14,176 nt of DNA from Pseudohongiella sp. (GCA_030652635.1 JAUSPW010000039.1:1-14176), one strand, 5' to 3'; numbered from the stretch's first letter, positions 6,954 to 14,176 are shown. Program-made: numbers and translations. Notes: a model not told the origin generated them from the sequence alone.

Positions 6954-7472
6954 ATGACTGGTACGACTTACTTTAAAAACAAGACTGGTTTTCTGGTTTT
7001 GCTACTGACAGGCCTGCTCTTCAGTGCGGGCGCATCAGCTCAACACTCAACCCACACCTATCGCTATACCGGCACAGTGGAAGTTGAACATTTGCCAGAT
7101 CACGATGAGGTACTGGCGGCGTTGCCAGACAGTATTATTCTGCGCTTCACCGATCATGTTGCGCTGGTCAAACTGGTGGTAAAAACCGCCGAAGACGAAC
7201 TTGTTAATGTGCAGTTCCGTTATGACCCCACGCCCAATCGGGTGTTTATCTGGCCATTGCCGCCCTTGCCTGCATCCGCATGGTATTCCGTCGACTGGGG
7301 AGTCATTGATCGCGCCAACATACTGATGTCTGGAAAATTCATGTTTTCAGCGGGGCCCGATGCCAAAGCGCCTTCTACATTGATCCCTCAGGACAATGAG
7401 GCACACATCATGGTACCGGATTACCGATTGATTGATTTGCAGGACTACCAATCAACACCCAACCCAAATTAG
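6954..7472 (+). CDS. Secreted CopC-like beta-sandwich protein
   Basis: A 172-aa protein with a Sec signal peptide (core at residues 13-24, cleavage after ASA at 29). The mature protein (about 143 aa) resembles the CopC/YobA periplasmic copper-carrier fold: an early His segment, then DEVLAALPDSIILRFTDHV (51-69) like the CopC stretch after its N-terminal His, then a strand LVKLVVKTAEDE, LPPLPASAWYSVDW (102-115) and SGKFMFSAG (126-134). CopC normally has DGH before the final strand as part of its Cu(II) site; here that point reads DRANILMSG, so the His is absent. His31, His34, His46 and His50 near the mature N-terminus could bind metal instead. The ATG at 6954 has no strong ribosome binding site and no better start is visible. 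The gene is divergent from the cytochrome c-copper operon, which supports a copper link. The CopC relation is a motif-level inference. Confidence 0.72.
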   Translation: MTGTTYFKNKTGFLVLLLTGLLFSAGASAQHSTHTYRYTGTVEVEHLPDHDEVLAALPDSIILRFTDHVALVKLVVKTAEDELVNVQFRYDPTPNRVFIWPLPPLPASAWYSVDWGVIDRANILMSGKFMFSAGPDAKAPSTLIPQDNEAHIMVPDYRLIDLQDYQSTPNPN

Positions 7473-7514
7473 CACTGGCGAGGTCACTTGCTGATCTGCG
7501 CCAGTGAGCTCACT
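7473..7514. terminator. Strong hairpin and palindrome between convergent genes (candidate bidirectional terminator)
   Basis: CACTGGCG (7473-7480) pairs with CGCCAGTG (7499-7506). Inside it, AGGTCA (7481-7486) pairs with TGATCT (7492-7497) with one G-U pair and one bulged base, giving about 14 bp of stem with a 5-nt loop. A perfect 12-bp palindrome, AGTGAGCTCACT (7503-7514), overlaps the far arm. The hairpin starts right at the stop of the CopC-like gene and ends at the stop of the ABC ATPase gene. There is no proper T-run on either strand, so the terminator call is moderate. Confidence 0.55.
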
Positions 7515-8521
7515 TAAAGTGGGAAATGACAGGCAACAAAATGATCAGGGGTCATACTGTCAGCCACTGCTTGCATGACAGGCTCCACCTCAGCACAACG
7601 TGCTTGTGCATTGGGGCAACGTGTCCTGAATCGGCAGCCAGACGGCGGGTTGGCGGGTGAAGGCAAGTCTCCCTGCAACAAGGGAATCTTGTCCTGTTGA
7701 CCGCGCGCGTCAGGATCCATGTCCGGAATCGAGGCGAGCAAGGCACGTGTGTAGGGGTGAGCCGGCCGAGCATAAATGGCCTCAGCGTTACCGATTTCGC
7801 ACAACTTGCCCAGATACATGACCGCCACCCGGTCGCTGACGTTTTTTACAACGGCCAGATTATGGGCCACAAATACCATGGTGAGCTGGTAACGCTGTTT
7901 CATATCCTCAAGCAGATTCAGAATCTGTGCTTGCACAGAGACATCAAGCGCAGATACTGGTTCGTCACAGATCAGCACATCAGGATCCAATGCCAGAGAA
8001 CGAGCGATACAGATACGCTGGCACTGCCCACCTGAGAATTGATGAGGGCGCCGATCCGCGACAGTGTCGGGATCAAGCCCAACTGCCTCCATCACCTCTC
8101 GCACCCTGGCGTCCTGATTCGGGCGACGCCAAATTTGCAAACCTTCAGCAACAATATCTCTGACCTTTCGACGTGGATTTAATGACGAAATGGGATCCTG
8201 AAAAATCATTTGCAGCCCGGTGCGTGTTTGCCGCAACGCTTCGCCAGACATGTTGCTGAGATCCTGGCCTTTAAATAACACACGCCCGGCGCTGGGCGGC
8301 GGCAACTGCATGATGGCGCGACCGACAGTGGATTTGCCGCAGCCAGACTCCCCTACCAGCCCCAAGGTCTCGCCGAGTGCCACATCCAGGCTGACATCAG
8401 ACACGGCTTGCACGGTTTGTTTACCGACCTGGAAATTGACAACCAGATGCTCCAATCGCAGCACAATGTCATCACGATTACGCAACTGCAAAGGCGTTGC
8501 CTGCTCAGACGTGTTTGTCAT
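7514..8521 (-). CDS. ABC importer ATPase, DppF/OppF type
   Basis: A 335-aa cytoplasmic ATPase, the second of the pair that powers a dipeptide/oligopeptide/nickel-type importer. Walker A is GESGCGKS (57-64). The Q-loop is in MIFQDPISSLNPRRKV, the signature is FSGGQ, and Walker B is DVLICDEP with the D-loop SALD and the switch His in VAHNL. The C-terminal oligopeptide-transporter extension carries the cysteine pattern CRFRTRCPNAQARC, normal for this subfamily. The start ATG at 8521 overlaps the stop of the preceding ATPase gene by 4 bp (ATGA), with GGAGG 6 nt upstream. It is the last gene of the five-gene operon and is followed by the hairpin at 7473-7514. The family is certain; the transported substrate is unknown. 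Confidence 0.96.
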   Translation of the reverse strand: MTNTSEQATPLQLRNRDDIVLRLEHLVVNFQVGKQTVQAVSDVSLDVALGETLGLVGESGCGKSTVGRAIMQLPPPSAGRVLFKGQDLSNMSGEALRQTRTGLQMIFQDPISSLNPRRKVRDIVAEGLQIWRRPNQDARVREVMEAVGLDPDTVADRRPHQFSGGQCQRICIARSLALDPDVLICDEPVSALDVSVQAQILNLLEDMKQRYQLTMVFVAHNLAVVKNVSDRVAVMYLGKLCEIGNAEAIYARPAHPYTRALLASIPDMDPDARGQQDKIPLLQGDLPSPANPPSGCRFRTRCPNAQARCAEVEPVMQAVADSMTPDHFVACHFPL

Positions 8522-9546
8522 CTGACACCTCCCAGGGCGACGGGTGCCGAGACTGGATAAAAGCAGGCATGCAAATGCCCTGCTTGCTCAGCCTGAACAA
8601 CAGGTGGCGTTTCTCGATGGCAACGCTGCTGCGCATAAGGGCAACGGGGCGCAAAGGCACAACCCGGTGCGGGATTGTGTAATTGTGGAGGCCGCCCGGG
8701 AATCGCTTGTAAACGCGTATGACTTGCGTCGTTGATACGTGGAATGGAGTTAAACAAGGCTTCGGTGTAGGGATGTTGCATGGACTTGAACAGCGTATTT
8801 GCAGGCGCCACTTCCACAAGACGCCCGGCATACATTACCGCAATAAAGTCAGCGCGACTGGCAACCACACCCAGGTCGTGGGTAATCAATAACATGCCCA
8901 TGCGCCGCTCTTTCTGCAGCCCCGTTAACAAATCCAGAATCTGCCGCTGCACAGTGACATCCAAGGCGGTAGTTGGCTCATCGGCAATCAACAACGACGG
9001 GTTACAGGTGAGAGCAATGGCGATCACTACACGCTGACGCATACCACCCGATAACTGATGGGGATATTGATCGATGCGATTTACGGCATCGGGTATACCG
9101 ACCGCGTCCAGCAGTTCAATGGCGCGTGCACGCGCCGCCTGTTTGCTCATACCAAGATGCTGCTGCAATGGCTCTGACACTTGCACACAAATGGTCAATA
9201 CAGGATTCAAGGCCGTCATCGGATCCTGAAATATCATGGCAATGTCAGGGCCGCGCAGTCGTTGCAGCTCTCTCTCACTCAACGTAGAAATTTCGCGACC
9301 GGACAACAAGACGCTGCCTTTGCGCTGGGCGACTGCCCTGCGCGGCAACAGATTCATCAGAGAGCGTGCCATCACACTTTTGCCTGACCCTGACTCGCCA
9401 ACAATACCCAGCGTCTGGCCTGCCTTCAGGGTAAATGAAACGTCTTCCACCGCGTGCACCAAACCTGCTGCGCTATTCAGGCGAATACTCAAATTATTCA
9501 CCTGCAGCAGACTGGCGTTTGACTCCATGTGCTCCGGCTGCCTCAC
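8518..9546 (-). CDS. ABC importer ATPase, DppD/OppD type
   Basis: A 342-aa cytoplasmic ATPase partner of the protein encoded next. Walker A is GESGSGKS (50-57). MIFQDPMTALNPVL holds the Q-loop, LSGGMRQRV is the signature, LLIADEPTTALD gives Walker B and the D-loop, and the switch His is in LITHDLGVVA. The C-terminal oligo_HPY-type extension has PPQLHNPAPGC and further cysteines (CAFAPRCPYAQQRC). The start is a GTG at 9546 that overlaps the stop of the permease gene by 4 bp; AAGGAG 8 nt upstream supports it. The ATG at 9528 has only CGGAG 3 nt away and would remove six residues. Sits fourth in the importer operon. Confidence 0.96.
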   Translation of the reverse strand: MRQPEHMESNASLLQVNNLSIRLNSAAGLVHAVEDVSFTLKAGQTLGIVGESGSGKSVMARSLMNLLPRRAVAQRKGSVLLSGREISTLSERELQRLRGPDIAMIFQDPMTALNPVLTICVQVSEPLQQHLGMSKQAARARAIELLDAVGIPDAVNRIDQYPHQLSGGMRQRVVIAIALTCNPSLLIADEPTTALDVTVQRQILDLLTGLQKERRMGMLLITHDLGVVASRADFIAVMYAGRLVEVAPANTLFKSMQHPYTEALFNSIPRINDASHTRLQAIPGRPPQLHNPAPGCAFAPRCPYAQQRCHRETPPVVQAEQAGHLHACFYPVSAPVALGGVR

Positions 9547-10430
9547 AGATTGGACTCCTTGACATCAAATCGGCTGCGCAGGCGGTCTCCGACAAAATTA
9601 AGTGACAGCACTGTCAAAAACATGGTGACCGACGGGATCACCGCCACATGGACAGCCGTTGCCAGATGGCGCTTGCCCTCAGAGATCATCCCCCCCCAAG
9701 TGGGCTGTGGCGCTTCCACACTCAAACCCAGAAACGCTAACGCACTTTCTACAATAATCACCAAGCCCATCGCGACCAGGCCATAGGCAAGTACTGGCAG
9801 GATGACATTGGGCAATACTTCTTTAATCAGAATTCTGCTTGTACTTGCCCCCATGGCCTTGGCCGCCAACACATACTCGCGCTGCACAACAGACAAGGTA
9901 TTCGCTCGCGCCACCCGTGCGTAGGCGGGAATCCATAAAAAGCCAATGGCTACCGAGATCGCAAACAGACTCTGCCCGATAAAAGCCACCAGCGCCAGCA
10001 ACAGAACCAACCAGGGGAAGGCCAAAATCACATCTAACACGGCCATCAACGCGCGTTCAAAGTGGCCACGGAAATACCCGGCAATAATCCCCAGTGCGCC
10101 CCCAATCAGCATCCCGATACTGACGGCTGTCAGACCAATCACCACCGAGACTCGGGCACCATGTATCAACCGGGCAAAAATATCTCTGCCCAGGCCATCC
10201 GCCCCCAATAAATTACTGGTAAACGGACCGTTCAAGCGATTGGCAATCACAGGATCCAGCGGATCACGTACTGGCAACCAATCAGCAAACAGCGCACAAA
10301 ACGCCACGATCAGTAACCAGACAACGGCCAGCCAGAAGCCAGGACCGAACCCCCTACCAAACACCTGTTGCAAGGCGCGCGCAAAGTTCTGTGCCCTACT
10401 TTCAATTTTTGGATGCTTTTTAGCCGGCAT
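9543..10430 (-). CDS. ABC importer permease, DppC/OppC type
   Basis: A 295-aa inner-membrane permease with about six helices. After an N-terminal helix it has the DppC-type segment RDPLDPVIANRLNGP and LGADGLGRDIFARLIHGARV, which is diagnostic of the subfamily. The EAA-like coupling loop is YVLAAKAMGASTSRILIKE, which docks on the ATPases. The C-terminal stretch has PTWGGMISEGK and ends LNFVGDRLRSRFD. The ATG at 10430 overlaps the upstream permease gene by 11 bp, with GAGGG 6 nt upstream. It forms the transmembrane channel together with the DppB-type permease. Confidence 0.96.
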   Translation of the reverse strand: MPAKKHPKIESRAQNFARALQQVFGRGFGPGFWLAVVWLLIVAFCALFADWLPVRDPLDPVIANRLNGPFTSNLLGADGLGRDIFARLIHGARVSVVIGLTAVSIGMLIGGALGIIAGYFRGHFERALMAVLDVILAFPWLVLLLALVAFIGQSLFAISVAIGFLWIPAYARVARANTLSVVQREYVLAAKAMGASTSRILIKEVLPNVILPVLAYGLVAMGLVIIVESALAFLGLSVEAPQPTWGGMISEGKRHLATAVHVAVIPSVTMFLTVLSLNFVGDRLRSRFDVKESNL

Positions 10431-11370
10431 AACGCACCCTCGGATCCAGCAACGAATAACACAGGTCTACCAAAAAATTGACCAACACATAGGCTGTCGC
10501 AATAAACAGCACAATGCCCTGCACCATCAGCAGATCGCGTTGCAGGATTGACTGGTACAACAGTCGCCCGACACCGGGCAGTGCAAAAATCTCTTCCACA
10601 ATAATTGCACCACTGATCACGCCGCCCAACTGAAGTCCTACCACTGTCAACAACGAAAACGATGACGGCCGCAGGGCATGACGGGTCAGAATGCGCCAAG
10701 CCGGCATGCCTTTGGCGCGCGCCAGTGTGATGTAGTCTTGCTGAAGGGTATCAATCAAATCAGTGCGTAACAGGCGCATGTAAAGCGCCAGTTCTATCAT
10801 TGCCAGCGATAAAGCAGGCAACAAGGCGTTGCGCAGATTCGCCAAGGGCGAAACCGAAAATGGTATCCAGCCTGTGGCCGGAAACCAGCCTAAGGTCACG
10901 GCAAAAATCAGAATCAGAAAAATTGCCATCATAAAACCAGGCACGGACATCAGCGCAAACCCGATCCCACTGATGGTCCTATCCAGTTTTGATCCTGCAA
11001 ATGACGCAGACAACATGGCCAGAGGAATAGCTATCGACAGTGCAATCACAATCGCCATCAGCCCAAGCTGCACAGTTACTGGCAAGCGCGCGAGAATTGC
11101 ATCCATCACCAACTGACCAGTCATTGGTGATCGACCAAGGTCGCCCGTCAGTGCGCCACCCAGCCAATCAAAGTAACGAATCAACAACGGCCGATCGAGG
11201 CCCAATTCAAGCCTGAGCGCTGCAATGGCCTCCGGTGACACACCTGCCCCCAGAATCAATACCGCCGGATCACCAGGCAACAGGCTGACCAGCATAAAGG
11301 TAAAAAACGAGACAGCCAGAAGCGTCCCAATCAGCCAAGGCAGCTTGCGCAGCAACATCCTCATTGTCAC
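10420..11370 (-). CDS. ABC importer permease, DppB/OppB type
   Basis: A 316-aa inner-membrane permease with six predicted helices. It has the LPGDPAVLILG segment near the N-terminus, LGRSPMTGQLVMDAILARLPVT, and the EAA-like loop YITLARAKGMPAWRIL followed by RHALRPS. The C-terminal VEEIFALPGVGRLLYQSI and LLDPRVRYAG ending are typical of DppB. The start is a GTG at 11370 that overlaps the stop of the binding-protein gene by 4 bp (GTGA), with a GAGGGG stretch just upstream. In-frame ATGs at 11364 and 11358 are less well spaced. Second gene of the importer operon. Confidence 0.96.
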   Translation of the reverse strand: MTMRMLLRKLPWLIGTLLAVSFFTFMLVSLLPGDPAVLILGAGVSPEAIAALRLELGLDRPLLIRYFDWLGGALTGDLGRSPMTGQLVMDAILARLPVTVQLGLMAIVIALSIAIPLAMLSASFAGSKLDRTISGIGFALMSVPGFMMAIFLILIFAVTLGWFPATGWIPFSVSPLANLRNALLPALSLAMIELALYMRLLRTDLIDTLQQDYITLARAKGMPAWRILTRHALRPSSFSLLTVVGLQLGGVISGAIIVEEIFALPGVGRLLYQSILQRDLLMVQGIVLFIATAYVLVNFLVDLCYSLLDPRVRYAG

Positions 11371-13097
11371 TCGTCCCCCTCAGGGGCAGCGCGTTCAACC
11401 GCCAGCGCCGCATCATCCAGCATCCATACTTGCGCCCAGCTCACTTGGGCAACCGGCATACCATCACCCATACGTCCATCTGGGAAAGTCCAGTCCTTTA
11501 TATTTCTGACCCGAGGGTTCGCAGCGACAGCGGCAGGTGTTGATCCCGTCCAGGTGTTGGGCACCTGCTCGGCCAGCAACAACAATACTTGCTCAACCGC
11601 TGCGTAGCGCGTCTCAAAGTCCGGAGCAAGCTGCAGAATTTCCAGATTTTGTTGAATCACTGGATGAGTAAAATTGGTGTAATTCAGCGGCTGTCCTTCA
11701 ACCGGACCAAAGTCATTACTGAAAATAATGTAGGGATCCTGCTCGTTACTCGAGCGCCAGCAGGTAACCATGTAGTCGCCACTGATCGCACTTTGAATCT
11801 GGGTGGCCTGTTCAACCTGCCGCAAGCGCACTTCAAAACCAACCGCCCCCCACAGCGCCTGATACATTTGTGCAAGGTCAATCAAGCTTTGCTCAGGCAG
11901 ACACATCAGCTCGATGGAGACTGCTTCACCTGCCGCTTTGCCGTCTGAGCGTTGCGGGTCGTTCATATATTGCTGCAGCAACTCCCGGGCCTTCGCCTGA
12001 TCGCGCTGCGGCCAGGCCGCTGCGGCCCTAGGGGAATACCAGACATTGTTTTCATTAAAGTACTGAGTCTGTACCGGGGAAATACCGCGACCACCCAGCA
12101 CTTCAATCAGCACCTCAGGGTCAAGCGACCAAGCCAGTGCCTGACGAACGCGAGCATCGTCGACGGGAGGGCGCTGCGCATTAAAAATTGCACTACCACT
12201 GCTGTTGCCAATCTGTTCATACAAATGGATGCCTGACATACCTCGCAAGCGCGCGACGATATGTTGTCGCAAGGTCTGAATCACATCCATATCATTGGAG
12301 ATCAGGCTGGCAAGCCGGGCATCCTCATCAGGAAGGGGGCGAAATGTGATGGCATCCAGGTAGGGCAAACCTTCTCGCCAATAACGCTCGTTACGCTTGA
12401 GTTCCAGCGCGTCATCGCGGCGCCAGCTCACCAGTTGAAACGGTCCGGTGCCGACGGGGTACAAGCCTGCTTCATCGCCATAACGCTGCACAGCAGTGGG
12501 CGATACCGGCCAGCCGACTGCGCGTGTCAGCATATCCGGAAATGGCGCAATACCTTTGCTGAGGAAGTACACAACACGCAGTTCATCCAGCACTTCCACG
12601 CGCTCAACATCACGGATGGAGCCAAATGTTACCGATCCCTGACGTTTGTGCAGGTTATCAAAGTTCCACTTGATGGCCTCAGCATTCAGAGGCGTACCAT
12701 CATGAAACATCACGCCGGGGCGCAGCGTCAGCGTCCATTGGTCAAAACTTTCGTTAGGCACCAAAGACTCAGCAAGATAGGGTTGGAAACGGCCCTCGTG
12801 ATCGAGGCGAATCAGCGGATCAAACAAGGCCATGGCTACGGTCAAAGCGGCAGGTGCCACATGATTACCGCGACCCGGTAGCCAATTATTGGTTTCACCC
12901 TCCAGGGCAACACGCAAGTGCCCGCCGTGCATGGGCTTACCAGGGTCTGAGGGGGGTTCATTGTCACCGAGCCCGCCGGGGCCTGCAGGTGAACATGACG
13001 CAAGCAAGAGAGGAAGGGCAATACACGCCAAGCCGGCGCGAAATGCGGTGCTCAACTGATCAATCCTTGATGTCAGCATCCCTTGTTTTTCAATCAC
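11367..13097 (-). CDS. ABC importer periplasmic binding lipoprotein (family 5 solute-binding protein)
   Basis: A 576-aa extracytoplasmic solute-binding protein that captures the substrate for the permeases encoded downstream. Its lipoprotein signal peptide has the lipobox LASC after a hydrophobic stretch (IALPLLLASC), so the mature protein is anchored in a membrane by a lipidated Cys. A Gly/Pro-rich linker follows, then SBP_bac_5 features: LAESLVPNESFDQWTLTLRPGVMFHDGTPL, VGTGPFQLVSWRRDD and DDARVRQALAWSLD. Length is in the normal range for peptide/nickel-type binding proteins. The GTG at 13097 is the start: GGGAGGAG ends 3 nt upstream, while the first ATG (13079) is 21 nt from it. Peptide, opine, glutathione or nickel cannot be told apart. 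First gene of the operon; the promoter must lie in 13098-13196 or further upstream. Confidence 0.94.
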   Translation of the reverse strand: MIEKQGMLTSRIDQLSTAFRAGLACIALPLLLASCSPAGPGGLGDNEPPSDPGKPMHGGHLRVALEGETNNWLPGRGNHVAPAALTVAMALFDPLIRLDHEGRFQPYLAESLVPNESFDQWTLTLRPGVMFHDGTPLNAEAIKWNFDNLHKRQGSVTFGSIRDVERVEVLDELRVVYFLSKGIAPFPDMLTRAVGWPVSPTAVQRYGDEAGLYPVGTGPFQLVSWRRDDALELKRNERYWREGLPYLDAITFRPLPDEDARLASLISNDMDVIQTLRQHIVARLRGMSGIHLYEQIGNSSGSAIFNAQRPPVDDARVRQALAWSLDPEVLIEVLGGRGISPVQTQYFNENNVWYSPRAAAAWPQRDQAKARELLQQYMNDPQRSDGKAAGEAVSIELMCLPEQSLIDLAQMYQALWGAVGFEVRLRQVEQATQIQSAISGDYMVTCWRSSNEQDPYIIFSNDFGPVEGQPLNYTNFTHPVIQQNLEILQLAPDFETRYAAVEQVLLLLAEQVPNTWTGSTPAAVAANPRVRNIKDWTFPDGRMGDGMPVAQVSWAQVWMLDDAALAVERAAPEGDE

Positions 13098-13100
13098 AAA

Positions 13101-13108
13101 CTCCTCCC
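13101..13108 (-). promoter_or_regulatory. Ribosome binding site GGGAGGAG of the binding-protein gene, fixing a GTG start
   Basis: GGGAGGAG ends 3 nt before GTG 13097, and its GGAGG core lies 5 nt away. The only nearby ATG (13079) is too distant. A TATAAC that could be a -10 box lies just upstream (13119-13114), but no matching -35 was found. Confidence 0.65.
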
Positions 13109-13196
13109 GTTTTGTTATAAAGTCAGGTAAGAATCAACTCACCGTACTAAACAGCAAAACGAGGGGTAAAACAAGAGCTACATCAAGCAAGCCTGA

Positions 13197-13841
13197 TCAA
13201 TGTAATGTGGCATGCGGTGGACGGACTAAACCCGTTGCAAAATCAGGATGAAGCAAATCTGTTTGTTTGACCATCAACAGATCATGTCGATCCAGTTTGT
13301 CATACTCACCGATTGAAACCACATCGATTTCATCCAGCAACACCACAACAACATCTTCGCCGTCCATATCGACGACCACACAACGTTTGAATCCATCCAC
13401 AGTGTTCAGCGCAGCAAAACTGCCCAGATCACACAGGTGAGGAGGATAACGCCCGACTGAATCCTGCAAGATCCCTTCTGATGCGTAGGCCGTGCCAAAT
13501 CCAGCAGCAGCAACCACGTGAATAATGTCGATTATCTCGGGATCTGTCAGATCAACACGGACAGACTCAACAACAGGCGCATTAGCACCTTGTTGATGGT
13601 ATGTGACCAGTTTCAGAAACAGGCTCATATCGTCCTGATTCCATTCCAGCATCTCTTCCCGCTCAGAGCGACTGCTGTCTGAGGAAAAACTGACTACGCT
13701 GGTTTCGATGGTCAGATCGCGAGACTCCTCTTCCTCATCTTCGGACTCGAAAGGCACAACCATCGATACCATGCAAAAACCTTCGCTGGATTCGGGGCTG
13801 AGGCGCCAAAGGAAAGGAATATTACCGGAGAGTTCAACCAT
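13197..13841 (-). CDS. Acidic protein of unknown family
   Basis: A 214-aa protein I do not recognise. It has no signal peptide or membrane helix, so it is probably cytoplasmic. The N-terminal part has an acidic patch (ESEDEEEESRD, about 32-42) followed by a Ser-rich stretch (VVSFSSDSSRSERE, about 49-62) that looks flexible. From about residue 65 it seems folded: WNQDDMSLFLKLVTYHQQG, then VDLTDPEIIDIIHVVAAAGFGTAYAS, and beta-rich CVVVDMDGEDVVVVLLDEIDVVSIGEYD. The Leu/Val-rich DGEDVVVVLLDEI segment resembles a short beta-sheet edge, but I cannot name a domain. The start ATG at 13841 has only a weak AAAGGG 11 nt upstream. It stands alone: 99 bp before the importer operon and next to the DnaA-box region. 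It is probably real given its length and steady amino-acid make-up. Confidence 0.7.
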   Translation of the reverse strand: MVELSGNIPFLWRLSPESSEGFCMVSMVVPFESEDEEEESRDLTIETSVVSFSSDSSRSEREEMLEWNQDDMSLFLKLVTYHQQGANAPVVESVRVDLTDPEIIDIIHVVAAAGFGTAYASEGILQDSVGRYPPHLCDLGSFAALNTVDGFKRCVVVDMDGEDVVVVLLDEIDVVSIGEYDKLDRHDLLMVKQTDLLHPDFATGLVRPPHATLH

Positions 13842-14176
13842 AATGCGTCAGACCCTTTAAAATCATGTAAAAGTACAATATCACTAGTCTCCAGATTCCA
13901 CCAGCAGAAAACCAGCGTCTAGACAGTACATATGGGCATCCTGGTAACAAATCAATGACAGAAATGTGTCAGTTGTTCACAACGTCAAACCGGCAGAAAG
14001 GTCAACACTAAAAACCAAAATATTAGCCAAAAGACCGATTGACTCTGCGCGTTTTGTGATGAACTTTTTTGATGCAATTTGTTGTCCACAGAATCTGTGG
14101 ATAACTCAGTGGATAAGTTGCTTACAACTGCAAAAAATGCTTGTTAAATGGAGTCTTGAGTCAAATTGATCATTTT
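13842..14176. other. Gene-free AT-rich region with DnaA-box cluster (candidate origin or DnaA-regulated region)
   Basis: No convincing gene lies in this 335-bp stretch. Near the right end are a perfect DnaA box on the minus strand (TGTGGATAA, 14096-14104) and two one-mismatch boxes: TTGTCCACA on the plus strand (14082-14090) and AGTGGATAA, minus-strand TTATCCACT (14108-14116). A two-mismatch TTGTTCACA lies at 13973-13981. The last two minus-strand boxes are 12 bp apart, close to one helical turn, and the first two face each other as an inverted repeat. The sequence around them is AT-rich. This is typical of gammaproteobacterial oriC or of a dnaA promoter; the window ends before any dnaA, rpmH or mnmG can be seen. 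Confidence 0.6.
14082..14116. repeat. Three clustered DnaA boxes
   Basis: The boxes are 14082-14090 (+, TTGTCCACA, one mismatch), 14096-14104 (-, perfect TTATCCACA) and 14108-14116 (-, TTATCCACT, one mismatch). The consensus TTATCCACA is established; the chance of three such sites within 35 bp is small. Confidence 0.8.

Noticed and set aside
6941..6976. Very short open frame (ATG at 6941) overlapping the start of the CopC-like gene, considered as a leader peptide
   Set aside because: Eleven codons with no meaningful residue bias; no attenuator-like hairpin follows.
12261..12881. Plus-strand open frame of 206 codons
   Set aside because: Antisense to the binding-protein gene, which has clear family motifs; the frame itself has no domain or ribosome site of note.
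13956..13971. Small inverted repeat TGACA-N6-TGTCA considered as an operator
   Set aside because: Arms of 5 bp are too short to set apart from chance in this AT-rich stretch.
13966..14169. Plus-strand open frame of 67 codons across the DnaA boxes
   Set aside because: No ribosome site or recognisable motif, and it overlaps origin-like sites that are better explained as regulatory.
1..14176. CRISPR arrays, tRNA/rRNA genes, transposases, phage genes or toxin-antitoxin pairs
   Set aside because: Looked for and none seen; gene content and spacing are those of an ordinary chromosome.

Overview
The window looks like chromosomal DNA from an aerobic Gram-negative bacterium, probably a marine-type gammaproteobacterium. 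The evidence is a heme A synthase, several proteins with Sec signal peptides or a lipobox, a COG4798-type exported methyltransferase, a multi-pass membrane AraC regulator and consensus DnaA boxes. This assignment rests on protein style and is not proven. Twelve protein genes are supported. Nine of them run on the minus strand, away from the right end, where a DnaA-box cluster suggests a replication origin or another DnaA-controlled region.

Layout, left to right. (a) 29-883 (-) is a 3-mercaptopyruvate/thiosulfate sulfurtransferase, divergent from 1031-1846 (+), an exported methyltransferase-like protein. (b) 1855-2841 (-) is heme A synthase CtaA, preceded on the same strand by 2944-4044 (-), an AraC-type regulator with about seven membrane segments. 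A perfect 14-bp direct repeat lies in front of the regulator. (c) 6727-4259 (-) is a two-gene unit. It encodes an exported monoheme cytochrome c fused to a domain carrying all the His/Met copper-ligand motifs of the peptidylglycine-monooxygenase (PHM) fold, followed 3 bp later by a secreted Ig/PKD-like protein of unknown function. The unit ends in a strong rho-independent terminator. Divergent from it, 6954-7472 (+) encodes a secreted CopC-like beta-sandwich protein. (d) 13097-7514 (-) is a complete five-gene Dpp/Opp-type ABC importer: lipoprotein binding protein, two permeases and two ATPases. Every junction overlaps by 4 or 11 bp, and three of the five genes start with GTG. (e) 13197-13841 (-) is an acidic cytoplasmic protein of unknown family. 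(f) 13842-14176 has no convincing gene but holds three clustered DnaA boxes.

How the parts may work together. The most interesting unit is (c): a periplasmic heme/copper redox protein, a conserved secreted partner and a CopC-like protein sharing one control region. This could be an undescribed periplasmic copper oxidation system. The copper reading rests on motif positions visible here and on knowledge of the PHM fold; the substrate is unknown. CtaA and the membrane AraC regulator also bear on heme/copper respiration, but no direct link to the copper unit is visible. The ABC importer is ordinary in layout and its substrate cannot be told from sequence.
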